Source: Sva-07 sp963743825 (GTDB lineage: Bacteria > Actinomycetota > Acidimicrobiia > Acidimicrobiales > Ilumatobacteraceae). From it: DNA of 64,000 nucleotides. Position 1 is the first letter of the stretch. The number at the start of each line of letters is the position of its first letter. Under the pieces are notes generated by a model. It worked only from the letters and a program-made list of their open reading frames with translations, had not been told where the DNA came from and searched no databases. A program made the position numbers and the translations under genes. The DNA lies in assembly GCA_963743825.1 (NCBI GenBank), contig CAVURC010000004.1:62001-126000 (forward strand), read 5' to 3'. Below, piece after piece: positions 25,672 through 35,077 of this stretch.

Positions 25672-27762
25672 TCAGGGTGCGACGGTCGTCGTCGTGGTCG
25701 TCGGCGCGGTGGTCGGCGGTGTGGTCGTGGTGGTCGTGCTGGTCGTCGGCGGTGGCACCGTGGTGATCGCCCGACCCACGGTGATCGTGATCGCCGTGCC
25801 CGGGTCGACCTGCGAGCCGGCCGGAAGACTCTGCGCCACGACGCGGCCGTCGTCGGTGGCCCCAGCGGGCACATCGACGTAGGACACGCTCGGGACGAGG
25901 CCCTCCTCGGTCAAGGTGTTGCGGGCCTGTGCCTCCGTCCGGCCGACCACGGCCGGGACCCGCACGGGCTCGGGACCATTCGACACGATGATCAACACGT
26001 CACTTCCCTTGGCGATCAACTCGCCGGGGCCAGGTCGGATCTCCATCACCGTGCCTGCCGCGACCGTGGGACTCGAGCGAACGTCGGTGGTGACGACGAA
26101 GTCGTACGGCGCGGCCTGCAGGAGCGCCCGCGCCTCGACCTCGGTCATCCCGATGACGTCGCCGGGCACCTGCACACTCGACAGCGGGGCCGCCACGACG
26201 AGATTCACGACCGTGCCCTGCAACGCCGGGGTACCGGCGGCCGGGTCGCTCGAGATCACGGTGTTCTCGGCGAGATCATCGCGTTCCTCGTTCGTGATCG
26301 TCCCGACCACGAACCCGTCGGCGGCAAGGAGTGAACTCGCCTCGGTGATCGGCAGCGTCACGACGTTGGGGACCGGTACGAGTTGCGGGTCGGGATTGAA
26401 GAAGACCTCGACGGTGTCGTCCTTGAGGATCAGCGTGCCCGCCGGAGGGTCGGTGCGCACGACGAAGTTGACGGCGACGAGCGCACTCTCCTCCGGTGTC
26501 GTGACGAATCGGATGTTCTTGGCGGTGAGGTCGGCAATGACCTCCTCGAGCGGCCTGTTCGTGTAGTCGTCGAGAACGAACTGCGCCGGTTCGGCGTCGC
26601 CCTCGTCGCCCCCGAGGGCCTGGAACAGCAGGACGCCGCCGATGACGAGGAGGATCAGCGCGACGAACGCGCCCAGCGCGTACCAACCCGTACGTGACGG
26701 GTTGGTGTCGTAGTACATCGCGTCGGCCGATGCACCCGTCGGGTAGCCCGCTTCGACCATCCCGGTCGAGGGAACGGAGTCGGACCGTGGTGCTGCGCCG
26801 GGCATCATCCCGGTGGGGGCGACGGTCGGATTGACGGTCGTCGCGCCCGCGAGCGCTCCGGCGGCCGCCGCGCCGGCGATCCCCGCACGGGCGTTCGCTG
26901 CGGCGGCCAGTGCCTGGACCGGCTCGTCGTTGCGGAACCGGCGAAGGTCGTCACGCAGCGCCGCGGCACTCGGGTACCGCATCTTCGGATCCTTGGCGAG
27001 GAGCTTGGCCACGATCGCCTCGAACGAACGCGGCACATCTGCAACGATCTGGACGAGCGGCTGCGGCGAGTCGTGCACCTGCTTGTAGGCGATGCTCACC
27101 GGGTTCTCGCCGGTGAACGGTGGCCGGCCGGCCACCATCTCGTACATGACGATGCCGAGCGAATACAGGTCGCTCCGCGGATCAGGCTGTGCCCCTTGAG
27201 CCTGTTCGGGCGAGAAGTACGTCGCCGTCCCCATGACCGAGCCGACCTGCGTGAGGTTCGACTCGGTCGGCGCGTTGAGGGCGCGGGCGATGCCGAAGTC
27301 GGCGACCTTCACCTGGCCGTTGGTGCCGATCAGGATGTTCGCGGGCTTGATGTCACGGTGGGCGACGTGGTTGTCGTGGGCGAAGCCCAGTGCCGCCGCG
27401 ACTTCGCTGGCGATCTCGGCGGCCTGTTTCGAGGTGAGCTGCTTGTTGGTGGAGAGGATCTCGGCCAGGGTGCGACCCTGGACCTCCTCCATCACGATGA
27501 AGTAGGTGCCCTCGAACTTGCCCCAGTCGTACACGTTGACGATGTTGGGGTGCGAGAGGCTGGCGGCCGACTGTGCCTCACGTCGGAACCGCTCGACGAA
27601 GTTGGCATCGGTGGCGAACTCGGGGAAGAGCACCTTCACGGCGACCTGGCGGTCGAGCAGGAGATCGCGCGCGGAGAAGACGTCGGCCATGCCGCCGCGC
27701 CCGATCCGCTTGTGGATCTCGTACCGGTCGTTGATGACCGTCGCCTCGCCGTTGTTCGTCAC
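25672..27762 (-). CDS. pknB: Serine/threonine protein kinase PknB with four PASTA domains
   Basis: A 696-residue membrane kinase that senses peptidoglycan fragments and controls cell-wall synthesis. Kinase domain residues 12-275: GRGGMADVF loop, Lys43 in VAVKVLF, catalytic Asp137 in HRDIKPANIL, DFG at 155-157, activation segment ending GTATYFSPEQ. A juxtamembrane stretch (280-358) precedes one membrane helix (359-383), then four PASTA repeats to about 663 and a Thr/Pro-rich tail. GTG 27762 is chosen because AGAAGG lies six bases upstream; another GTG is eight codons earlier. It is the only STPK here; the usual neighbouring pknA is missing. Confidence 0.95.
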   Translation of the reverse strand: MTNNGEATVINDRYEIHKRIGRGGMADVFSARDLLLDRQVAVKVLFPEFATDANFVERFRREAQSAASLSHPNIVNVYDWGKFEGTYFIVMEEVQGRTLAEILSTNKQLTSKQAAEIASEVAAALGFAHDNHVAHRDIKPANILIGTNGQVKVADFGIARALNAPTESNLTQVGSVMGTATYFSPEQAQGAQPDPRSDLYSLGIVMYEMVAGRPPFTGENPVSIAYKQVHDSPQPLVQIVADVPRSFEAIVAKLLAKDPKMRYPSAAALRDDLRRFRNDEPVQALAAAANARAGIAGAAAAGALAGATTVNPTVAPTGMMPGAAPRSDSVPSTGMVEAGYPTGASADAMYYDTNPSRTGWYALGAFVALILLVIGGVLLFQALGGDEGDAEPAQFVLDDYTNRPLEEVIADLTAKNIRFVTTPEESALVAVNFVVRTDPPAGTLILKDDTVEVFFNPDPQLVPVPNVVTLPITEASSLLAADGFVVGTITNEERDDLAENTVISSDPAAGTPALQGTVVNLVVAAPLSSVQVPGDVIGMTEVEARALLQAAPYDFVVTTDVRSSPTVAAGTVMEIRPGPGELIAKGSDVLIIVSNGPEPVRVPAVVGRTEAQARNTLTEEGLVPSVSYVDVPAGATDDGRVVAQSLPAGSQVDPGTAITITVGRAITTVPPPTTSTTTTTTPPTTAPTTTTTTVAP

Positions 27763-27856
27763 GTTGTGCCTTCTGAGCTGGAACACGGGTTCTCAGCGCT
27801 TGGCAAGGTTATCGACCCGGCCCTTGCCATTGCTGGCAGGTGTCGGCCGCTGACGG

Positions 27857-29383
27857 TCACGTGCCGGCCCCGGGGATTGCCGGGGTCACCGGCAGCGATC
27901 CGGCGCCGGTGAGGAGGAAGTCGAGCATGCCCTTGGCGATCGGGCCGGCGAGACGACCACCCGTGACGGCGATGTCCGGTGTCGACTGCACGTTGGTGAG
28001 CACGACCGAGACGGCGTACTGCGGATCGTCGGCCGGAGCGAACGCGATGATCCAGGCGTGTGACAGGTCGGGGTTCGACGGGTCACCGAGTTGCGCCGTC
28101 CCGGTCTTGGCCGCAACCGGGATGCCGCCTTCGAGCGCAATGCAGCAACTCGCCGTGCCGCGTTCGGCGACACCGATCATCAGCTGCTTCTCGATCTCGG
28201 CGGTGGCCGGTGAGATCGGGGTCTTCCAGACCTCGGGTGACGTCTGGTCGAGCACCCGGCCGCCTTGGTCGTAGGTCGCCTGCACGGCGTACGGCTTCAT
28301 CATCTGGCCGCCGTTGGCGACTGCACCCGCCACCATCGCCATGTGCAACGGCACCATCTGCACCTCGCTCTGGCCGAACCCGCGGATCGCCAGCAGTGGG
28401 AGCTCCTCGCTCAGGTTGTCGGTGTTGCCGAACGTGCTCGCTGCCGGTCGCGGCAGGTCGATCGGCAGCTCCTCGCCGATGCCCCACGCTGCGGTCCCTT
28501 CGACCATTCCTTCCGGCCCCACCAGCGTCGACAACTGGGCGAACGGGATGTTGCAGCTGCGGGCGAACACCGTCGCGAGATCGCCTCCGCAGAGACTGCC
28601 GTTGTAGTTCTGGATCGGGTCGGTCGTCTGGGGCGGCACCCATTCACGTTCGTTCGCGAACGTGTTGTCGAGCGTCACGGCTCCGGCCTCGAGTGCGATC
28701 CCGGTGGTGATCACCTTGAACGTCGACCCGGGCATGTAGCGCTCCTGGTATGCCTGGGCGAGCAGGGGGTTGCCCTCGGCGTTCTGCAGCTCGGTGATGA
28801 TGCCTTCGGCGACCTCGAAGTCGGCGTTGACGAACGTGTTCGGGTCGTACGTCGGGTTGCTGTACATGGCTCGGATCGCGCCGGTCTTCGGTTCGATGAC
28901 GGTGATCGAGCCCGTCTGTCCGCCCAGGAGGAACTGGGCGACCTCCTGGGCGTCGTTGCGCACGGCGAGTTCCACGGTGCCCGTTGTCTCGACGGTGCCG
29001 CCGAGCAGGTCACCGAGGCCGCGGACCTGCTGTTCGGTGGTGGTGCCGGTGAGGACGTCGCCGTAGAGCCGCTCCACCTGCGTCGATCCGAACGCGAACG
29101 TGTAGTACCCGGTGATGTCGACGAGTCGGTCGCCCGTGGGGTAGTCGCGGCGATAGTTGTACGGCTCACCCGGTGCCGTCGGCGACGACACCGCAGCGAC
29201 GACGCCGTCGCTCGTCACGATCGGGCCGCGCGGCCGGTTGAACTCCCTGAGCGTCTGGCGCGTGTTGTCGAACCGGGCATCGAGCTCGGGTTTGCGCCCG
29301 ACCTGCCAGTAGTTGAGCGCCACGAACAGCACGACGTAGCAGGCCATGAGCCCAACGGCGAGCTGGCGGATCTGGCGGTTCAT
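27857..29383 (-). CDS. pbpA: Class B penicillin-binding protein (PbpA type)
   Basis: A 508-residue peptidoglycan transpeptidase with an N-terminal membrane anchor (VGLMACYVVLFVALNYW). Active-site serine Ser220 in YMPGSTFKV (SxxK), Ser276-Cys-Asn (SxN) in ARSCNIPF, and KTG at 426-428 in AAKTGTAQLG. The dimerisation domain precedes these. The start overlaps the RodA/FtsW stop by four bases, so polymerase and transpeptidase are made together, as in the SEDS-bPBP pairs that build wall during growth or division. Confidence 0.94.
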   Translation of the reverse strand: MNRQIRQLAVGLMACYVVLFVALNYWQVGRKPELDARFDNTRQTLREFNRPRGPIVTSDGVVAAVSSPTAPGEPYNYRRDYPTGDRLVDITGYYTFAFGSTQVERLYGDVLTGTTTEQQVRGLGDLLGGTVETTGTVELAVRNDAQEVAQFLLGGQTGSITVIEPKTGAIRAMYSNPTYDPNTFVNADFEVAEGIITELQNAEGNPLLAQAYQERYMPGSTFKVITTGIALEAGAVTLDNTFANEREWVPPQTTDPIQNYNGSLCGGDLATVFARSCNIPFAQLSTLVGPEGMVEGTAAWGIGEELPIDLPRPAASTFGNTDNLSEELPLLAIRGFGQSEVQMVPLHMAMVAGAVANGGQMMKPYAVQATYDQGGRVLDQTSPEVWKTPISPATAEIEKQLMIGVAERGTASCCIALEGGIPVAAKTGTAQLGDPSNPDLSHAWIIAFAPADDPQYAVSVVLTNVQSTPDIAVTGGRLAGPIAKGMLDFLLTGAGSLPVTPAIPGAGT

Positions 29384-30819
29384 GCCGGGTCACTCGATGC
29401 CGGGGCATGTCGCTCGGCCCGGCGAAGCTGTCGTGAGAGGCGCCAGGCTTGCCAGCGTTCGCCGGGCGTCGGGTCGTCGGGGAGTTCGCCGAGTCGGCGC
29501 GCCGACGAGTCCGACAGCCGGATCAGCAGCGCCAGCAAGACGTAGTTGGAAACGAGCGACGAGCCGCCGTAGCTGACGAACGGCAGGGTGATGCCGGTGA
29601 GCGGGACCACCTTGATGACGCCGGCGATGATGATGAATCCCTGGATGCCCACGATCGTGGTGAGGCCGACGGCGAGCAGCTTCTCGAAGGTCCGGTCGGT
29701 ACGCAATGCGATCCGCAGACCGCCACCGACGATCAGGACGAAGGCCATCAGCACGGCACTGGCGCCGATCAGGCCCCACTCCTCGCCGATCGAGGAGAAG
29801 ATGAAGTCGTTCTGGGCCTCGGGCACCTGCCCCGGGTTGCCGCGGCCGAGCCCGGTGCCGGTGAGGCCCCCGTCGGCGAGGCCGTACAGCGACTGGATGA
29901 TCTGGTAGCCCTTGCCGAGGGGATCGGCCCACGGGTCGAGCCAGATGTCGACGCGGGTCTGCACGTGGCTGAACTGTGTCCACGAGAAGTAGGCAGCAGC
30001 GCCGAACAGAACGGTGCCGATCAACAGGTAGCTGAGCCGCTCGGTGGCCACCCACATCATCACGACGAACAACGTGAAGAACAGCAACGACGATCCGAGA
30101 TCGCGCTGGAACACCATGACCACCACGGCGAATCCCCACGCCATGATGATCGGCGCGATGTAGCGCGGTTCGGGCAGGTGGAACGGACCCACCTTCCACG
30201 TCGAGGCGGCGATCAATTCTCGGCGATCGGCGAGGTATGACGCGAAGAAGATCGCGAGCGCGATCTTGGCGAACTCACCGGGCTGGAAGTTGACCGGCCC
30301 GAGGCTCACCCAGATGCGGGCGCCGTTGATGTTCACGCCGAGGCCGGGCGCCAGCGGCAGGAGGAGGAGAAAGGCTCCACCGAAGAAGAACAACCAGCTG
30401 TAGCGGGCCAGGTCGGTGGCTCGTTGGACGATGAGCAGCGTGGCGACGAACGCACCGATCGCGATGAGGCTCCACGTGGCCTGGAGCCCGGCGAGTTCGT
30501 CGTCGAGCCGGGCGATCATGACGAACCCGATGCCGTGCAACAGGGCGGCCAATGGCAGCAGGGTGCCGTCGGCCCCGCGGGCGACGAGGCGTACGACGAC
30601 GTGGGCGCCCAGCAGCAGCCCGAGCAGAATCGCAACGAAGAAGATGATGCCCGGGGGAATCTCGGCGTTCGTGCCGAGTGCGGTGATGGTGTAGGCGGCA
30701 CCGGTGATCAGCGCCGCCATCACCACGAGCGTCAGCTCGGTCGAGCGTCGGCTGCGCGCCAGTGGCGAATCGACGACGATGTCGGGTTCCACGAAGGTGG
30801 TGGTGTCGAGATCACTCAT
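29380..30819 (-). CDS. rodA: SEDS-family peptidoglycan glycosyltransferase RodA/FtsW
   Basis: A 479-residue polytopic protein with about 12 helices. Family motifs: NINGARIWVSLGPVNFQPGEFAKIALAI containing the catalytic-region Asp-equivalent loop, VFQRDLGSSLLFFTLF, the extracellular loop GRGNPGQVPEAQNDFIFSSIGEEWG and LTGITLPFVSYGGSSLVSNY. These identify SEDS lipid II polymerases. Overlap with pbpA and linkage to pknB/pstP match the M. tuberculosis rodA locus (Rv0017c). N- and C-termini are cytoplasmic and variable. Confidence 0.93.
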   Translation of the reverse strand: MSDLDTTTFVEPDIVVDSPLARSRRSTELTLVVMAALITGAAYTITALGTNAEIPPGIIFFVAILLGLLLGAHVVVRLVARGADGTLLPLAALLHGIGFVMIARLDDELAGLQATWSLIAIGAFVATLLIVQRATDLARYSWLFFFGGAFLLLLPLAPGLGVNINGARIWVSLGPVNFQPGEFAKIALAIFFASYLADRRELIAASTWKVGPFHLPEPRYIAPIIMAWGFAVVVMVFQRDLGSSLLFFTLFVVMMWVATERLSYLLIGTVLFGAAAYFSWTQFSHVQTRVDIWLDPWADPLGKGYQIIQSLYGLADGGLTGTGLGRGNPGQVPEAQNDFIFSSIGEEWGLIGASAVLMAFVLIVGGGLRIALRTDRTFEKLLAVGLTTIVGIQGFIIIAGVIKVVPLTGITLPFVSYGGSSLVSNYVLLALLIRLSDSSARRLGELPDDPTPGERWQAWRLSRQLRRAERHAPASSDPA

Positions 30820-30840
30820 GGCTGGAGCCGGGCACCACCG

Positions 30841-32320
30841 TCACGGCGTTGCAGTGGTCGTCACTCCGGTGGGGGCGCCCGTCGCGGCTGTCGTCACCGG
30901 TGCGAGCGTGGTCGTCGGTGCAACGGTGGTCGTGGTCGTGGTGGTCGTCGTGGTCGTGGTGGTCGTCACGCCGTCGCGGATGTAGTCCGCCGCGGCATCG
31001 GCTGAATCGAACTCCGGTTGGTCGTCGATCTCGGCGGCGACCTCGGGCTCGAACTCGTTGCGCTCGGGGCCGCCCTCGTTGACCGCCGTGGGGTCGATCC
31101 ACAGCACGCCGCCCGGGCGACCCTGGTAGATGATCGCCTGGTCGGCGTCGTCGAATGCGACGAAGTAGCCACTCCGCGCCCACGCCGAGAACACGACGAA
31201 GGCCGCCACGATCACCGCAGCGACCCCGAACCCGATGGCGAACCGCTTGACGTTCGATCGTCGAGGCGTCGCGTCGAGGTCGCCCGGTGCGGATACCCGA
31301 CGGTGGTGGCTGGGACGGGTCGGCATCGAGTTCGAGCGTGCCGGCCGGCGTCGGATCGGCGCCACCGTCGGCCCACAGCGGCACGATGTCGAGCTCCTGT
31401 GTGGCGTCGGGCGGGTCGTCGCCCTCGATCACGTCGATGACGATGACGGTGATGTTGTCGCGTCCACCGGCGTCGTTCGCGAGTTTGACGAGCTGATCGG
31501 CGGCGTCTTGCGGGTCCGCCTCGGTGGTGAGCGTCACGGTGATGTCGTCGTCGTCGACCTCGTCGACCAAGCCGTCGCTGCACAGCACGAAACGGTCACC
31601 GCGGATGAGTGGAAGCGTCCACCAGTCGACTCGCACGTCGGGTTCGATGCCGAGGGCCCGCGTGATGATGTTGCGCCGTGGATGGTTGCGTGCCTCGGCT
31701 TCGCTGAGGTGTCCGGTCGACACGAGTTCCTGGACGTAGCTGTGGTCGACCGTGACCCGACGGAGCCGACCGTGGCGGAACAGGTAGGTGCGTGAGTCAC
31801 CGACGTTTGCGAGCACGAGGGCCTCGGTCGGCTCGGCCGGCACGATCGGTGTCACGTCACCGGGGAGCGCCGGGGTGCCGGTGTCGTCATCGATGAGTTC
31901 AACGCCGACCGTGTCGGGCGAGGCAGTGTCGGTCACTTCGGAATCGGGTGTCGGTGGTGCGACCGGGTCGTCGAGGTCGACATTCGGTTCGGCCCGACCC
32001 GCGTAGTGGTCACCGATGACCGCGATGGCAGTGATCGTGGTCCCCATGCCGGCGTGGCCGGGATTGGCGATCGCGGCGCGGAAGATGTCGCCGTTGGCGG
32101 TACGGATGGCGGCCACGACGGTCTCGGCGGAGGGCAACTCGTCGCCCTCGAGCAGTTCGGCGATGCGCTCGACGGCGATCTGGCTCGCGACCTCACCCGC
32201 TTCGTGTCCTCCCATGCCATCGGCCACGACGAAGACCGTCGGGGTGATCAGCAGGCTGTCCTCGTTGGCGGGTCGGACCTGGCCGGTATGAGTCGTGGCG
32301 CCGACGCGAAGATTGGCCAT
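30841..32320 (-). CDS. pstP: PP2C-family Ser/Thr phosphatase PstP (frameshift in linker)
   Basis: A membrane-anchored PPM phosphatase opposing PknB. The catalytic domain starts MANLRVGATTHTGQVRPANED and carries FVVADGMGGHEAGEVAS, VLANVGDSRTYLF, VLCSDGLVDEV and GGRDNITVIVID (metal-binding Asps). An acidic/Pro-rich insert (about residues 108-166) splits the fold, unlike M. tuberculosis PstP. After the domain an extra base somewhere in 31270-31340 shifts the frame; the continuation gives a membrane helix (FAIGFGVAAVIVAAFVVFSA), an extracellular segment and a long poly-Thr tail. ATG 32320 overlaps the fhaB stop. Confidence 0.9.
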
Positions 32321-32841
32321 CACTGGGCCTCGATCAGCGTGGTGCCGACCTGGATGCGATCGCCCGGGTGCAGGAGCTTCGCGCCGACGAGCTTGGAACC
32401 GTTGTGGAACGTGCCGTTCGTCGAGCCGAGGTCCTCGACCATCGGCTGGCCCTCGTAGTCGAACACCCGCAGGTGGAGTTGTGACACGTAGGCGTCATCG
32501 TCGATCATGATCGTGCATCCGGGTTCACGTCCGAGCGTGACGTCTCCCGCCAGCTCGACGGTCATACCTCGTCGTGCCTTCGGCTCGAGGATCACCAGTC
32601 GACTCGCACGTCCCCGGGCCTTCTTCTTGGCCTGCTTGGACTGTGCCCGATCCTTCGACTGCGCCGCGGGCGCGACGACAGGACGGGGTGCCTGAGCTCG
32701 GTGCGTCTGCGCGTTGCTCGCCACGGGGCGTCGGCTCGGTGTGCGGACCTCGCTCCACACCGCCCACAGGACACGTGCGAAGAAGAGGTACAGCAGTCCG
32801 AGGAGGACGAACTTCAGGAGGTTGAGGACTTGGTCGGTCAT
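32320..32841 (-). CDS. fhaB: FHA-domain protein FhaB (FipA)
   Basis: A 173-residue protein with an N-terminal membrane segment (LLKFVLLGLLYLFFARVLWAV), a basic Ala/Lys/Gln linker and a C-terminal forkhead-associated domain: VTLGREPGCTIMIDDDAYVSQLHLR (phosphothreonine-binding Arg, Ser, His) and EDLGSTNGTFHNGSKL. FHA domains read phospho-threonines made by PknB; the M. tuberculosis counterpart links FtsZ and division. Part of the operon fhaA-fhaB-pstP-rodA-pbpA-pknB. Confidence 0.93.
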   Translation of the reverse strand: MTDQVLNLLKFVLLGLLYLFFARVLWAVWSEVRTPSRRPVASNAQTHRAQAPRPVVAPAAQSKDRAQSKQAKKKARGRASRLVILEPKARRGMTVELAGDVTLGREPGCTIMIDDDAYVSQLHLRVFDYEGQPMVEDLGSTNGTFHNGSKLVGAKLLHPGDRIQVGTTLIEAQ

Positions 32842-32868
32842 GGCGAGGGAGCGTGCGGCTCCAGTGGG

Positions 32869-33531
32869 TCAGGAGGCCTCGAACCGAAGATGGGTGGAGC
32901 CGACGCTGATGATGTCGCCATCGGCGAGCCGCTGTTCGCCGATGATCTTGATGCCGTTGACCATCGTGCCGTTCGTGGATCCCAGGTCGACGACGACGAA
33001 GGAGGTCAGCCCGGCTCGGACTTCGGCATGGCGGCGGCTGATGTTGCTGTCGTTCACGGCAATGGTGCACTCGGGCAGCCGACCGATGCTGACCGGCACC
33101 GTGCTGATGTAGATCCGTTCACCCGAGGGCAGCACGAGCGATCCCATGCCCAGCCCGGACGCGGCCTGCTTGAGTTGGCTGACGATGTTGAACCGGCCGC
33201 TTCGCAGCTCGTTGTCGACCGTCAGTTGCACTGCGACCGGGCCCATGAAGTGGTAGCCCTCTTCGCGGGCGTATTCGCGTGCGGCCTCGCCCAGCTCGGC
33301 CACGAGTGCATCCTCGATGTCGCCGAATCCGGCGTGGTCGACGGCGTTGAGCATGATCGTGAAGTCGTTGGGAACGATCCGGCGACCCTTGACGTCGACG
33401 GAGCGATTGTCGTCCATCTCGCGCACGAGACGGCGGCCGAGTTCTATGGGGCGGATCGACCCGCGTGAGCGACGAGAGAACACGCCATCGACCATACGCT
33501 CCAGACGGTGTTCCAATGACTGCAATCCCAT
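32869..33531 (-). CDS. fhaA: FHA-domain protein FhaA (DUF3662 plus FHA)
   Basis: A 220-residue protein: N-terminal DUF3662 domain beginning MGLQSLEHRLERMVDGVFSR with RPIELGRRLVREMDDN and the VPNDFTIML strand, then a C-terminal FHA domain with VSIGRLPECTIAVNDSNISRRHAEVR and VDLGSTNGTMVNGIKI. It is shorter than M. tuberculosis FhaA because the long disordered Gln/Pro/Gly linker is almost absent. The start is fixed by the conserved MGLQSLEHRLE. It leads the phosphorylation/wall-growth operon, and tRNA-Leu lies upstream on the other strand as in M. tuberculosis. Confidence 0.92.
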   Translation of the reverse strand: MGLQSLEHRLERMVDGVFSRRSRGSIRPIELGRRLVREMDDNRSVDVKGRRIVPNDFTIMLNAVDHAGFGDIEDALVAELGEAAREYAREEGYHFMGPVAVQLTVDNELRSGRFNIVSQLKQAASGLGMGSLVLPSGERIYISTVPVSIGRLPECTIAVNDSNISRRHAEVRAGLTSFVVVDLGSTNGTMVNGIKIIGEQRLADGDIISVGSTHLRFEAS

Positions 33532-33711
33532 GGTGGGTTGCGAGGCTACTGCGCGTCGTCGCACCCCCGTCGTCGCCTCAGGGGTCGCTCCGATGAGGTT
33601 GCGTTCAGCGATGAGATTCGTGTGCAGGGGCTGCGCCGGAATCTCATCGCACGGGAGAGTTGGGCGTGTGGGAACGTTGCGAGGGTGCGCTAGCGTTCGG
33701 TGCTCCACTTT

Positions 33712-33794
33712 GCGCGAGTGGCGGAATGGCAGACGCGCCAGCTTCAGGTGCTGGTGTCCGAAAGGGCGTGGGGGTTCAAGTCCCCCCTCGCGCA
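33712..33794 (+). tRNA. tRNA-Leu (anticodon CAG)
   Basis: Acceptor stem GCGCGAG/CTCGCGC, anticodon stem CCAGC/GCTGG around TTCAGGT (CAG, reading CUG), a long class II variable arm (TGTCCGAAAGGGCGT region) and T-arm GGGGGTTCAAGTCCCCC. No encoded CCA (CGAG follows the discriminator A). Confidence 0.97.
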
Positions 33795-33798
33795 CGAG

Positions 33799-33823
33799 AA
33801 ATCCCTTGCAGTGCAAGGGATTT
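33799..33823 (+). terminator. Hairpin after tRNA-Leu
   Basis: AAATCCCTTGCA and TGCAAGGGATTT are perfect 12-bp arms around one G, four bases after the tRNA. It ends in ATTT without a long T-run; it also precedes the 3' end of a convergent gene, so it could serve both. TCTGGGGTCAGGTTGCA just after (33831-33847) resembles half of the GGGGTCAGACCCC repeat. Confidence 0.7.
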
Positions 33824-33837
33824 CCTCGCGTCTGGGG

Positions 33838-34990
33838 TCAGGTTGCAGCCTGCGCCTCGGTGACGGCGGTTGCCGGGCGGTACTGGTCGTACAGCACGAT
33901 CAAGACGGTGAGCAGCAGGCCGAAGAACAGCGCCAGCCATCGGTCGATCTCGCCGTCGCTGACCAGCGAGGCGTATGCGATCAACAGCATCGTGTTGAGG
34001 ATCGCAAGGACCACGGATTCGAGCGCCAACGACGACCATTCGTTGCCGCGGCGGGCGAGCCAGACACTCAGGCCCGCGTTCACGAGGACCACCAGCAGCG
34101 TTGCGCCAACGATCTTCAGGCCGGTCGTCTCGACCTCCAGCACGTTGGCGAAGATGCCACTCACCAGCGCGATCAACGCGATCTTCTCGATCACCGCCGC
34201 GCGCATCGACGTCGGGACCGGCTCGACTCGTCGGACGATCGCATCGGTGCGGTTCATGTCGAGCCCGAACGACCAATCGGTGGTCGGCAGACGCTTGCGC
34301 AGCAGCCAACCGGCGACCGCCAGCCCGACGATCACCAGCACGATCGCAACGACGACTCCTGGCCGGTTCGAGAATGCGTCGGACCACGACGAATCTGCGT
34401 CCACGCCGAACACGGTCTCCTTCATGAAGTCGGTGAAGTCGTTCTGTGCCACGTGGATCCACCATTCCTGGGGCAATTTGATGAAGATCCAGATGAACGC
34501 GGCCACTCTCGACGACGGCGCGGTTGGTCATTCGCATCGGGTTCCATCGGGTCTGGACGACGCAGTACGCAATGAAGAAGTACTCGAAGGTGTTCGGGAA
34601 GACGAGGAGCAACCAGCGGTGGCCGAGGATCTCGAACAGCAGCACCCCGACCAGCCGGTAGTACCACAGGAACGCAGCAACGATGATTGCGAAGCCGTTG
34701 GTCCAGTTCCGAAAGACGGTGAGGTACGCCACGGCGAGGTAGTAGATGTCCAGGGCCTTGTCGAAACTCTGGTACCGGTCGAGGCTGAAGTCGGTGGCCT
34801 GCTGCAGGATCGACTGGTCGGCGGCGTCGACGACCAGACAGATCAGGATCGCCGGGAGCGGGAACCGCGGGATGAACAGCGGGACGATGAGCCGCACCGC
34901 CAGGATCGTGACGACGATCAGCGTGTCGGTATCAGCGGCGAGCACGAGGAACGAGTCGATCGGGTGACGAGTGCATGAAGGCACGATCAT
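33838..34990 (-). CDS. Polytopic membrane protein of unknown function (frameshifted)
   Basis: An integral membrane protein of about 383 residues with roughly nine hydrophobic helices. The N-terminal half (ATG 34990) has LIVVTILAVRLIVPLFIPRFPLP, a polar DAADQSILQQATDFSLDRYQ loop between helices, then YYLAVAYLTVFRNW and FPNTFEYFFIAYCVVQTRWN. One extra base near 34498-34512 separates this from the second half: AAFIWIFIKLPQEWWIHV, NRPGVVVAIVLVIVGLAVAGWLL, and four more helices. The family is not recognised. The acidic DAADQ loop and WIHVAQNDFTDF could face a membrane-embedded site, but no function is assigned. Confidence 0.65.
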
Positions 34991-35045
34991 GCCCGCTCGG
35001 CCGGGTCGTGTGCGGCATTCCACTCAGTAGTCAACCGCTGACGTT

Positions 35046-35069
35046 TGACTAGTCGTCAAGTGACTAGTC
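35046..35069. promoter_or_regulatory. Direct TGACTAGTC repeats upstream of modA
   Basis: TGACTAGTC occurs at 35046-35054 and 35061-35069, 15 bases apart start to start, each containing the palindrome GACTAGTC. They lie between the divergent membrane protein gene (start 34990) and modA (start 35078), where a promoter or operator is expected. The PadR-type regulator ending the mod operon is one candidate binder. Confidence 0.5.
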
Positions 35070-35077
35070 TGCTGGAT

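Noticed and set aside
25680..25770. Repetitive GGTCGTCGTGGTCG tract, possible CRISPR or mini-satellite
   Set aside because: It is the coding DNA for the Thr/Pro tail of PknB (and 30900-30970 likewise for PstP); there are no constant repeats with unique spacers.
33712..33823. Genomic island at the tRNA-Leu
   Set aside because: The tRNA is intact, its neighbours are syntenic with mycobacteria, and there is no integrase or repeated tRNA 3' end.
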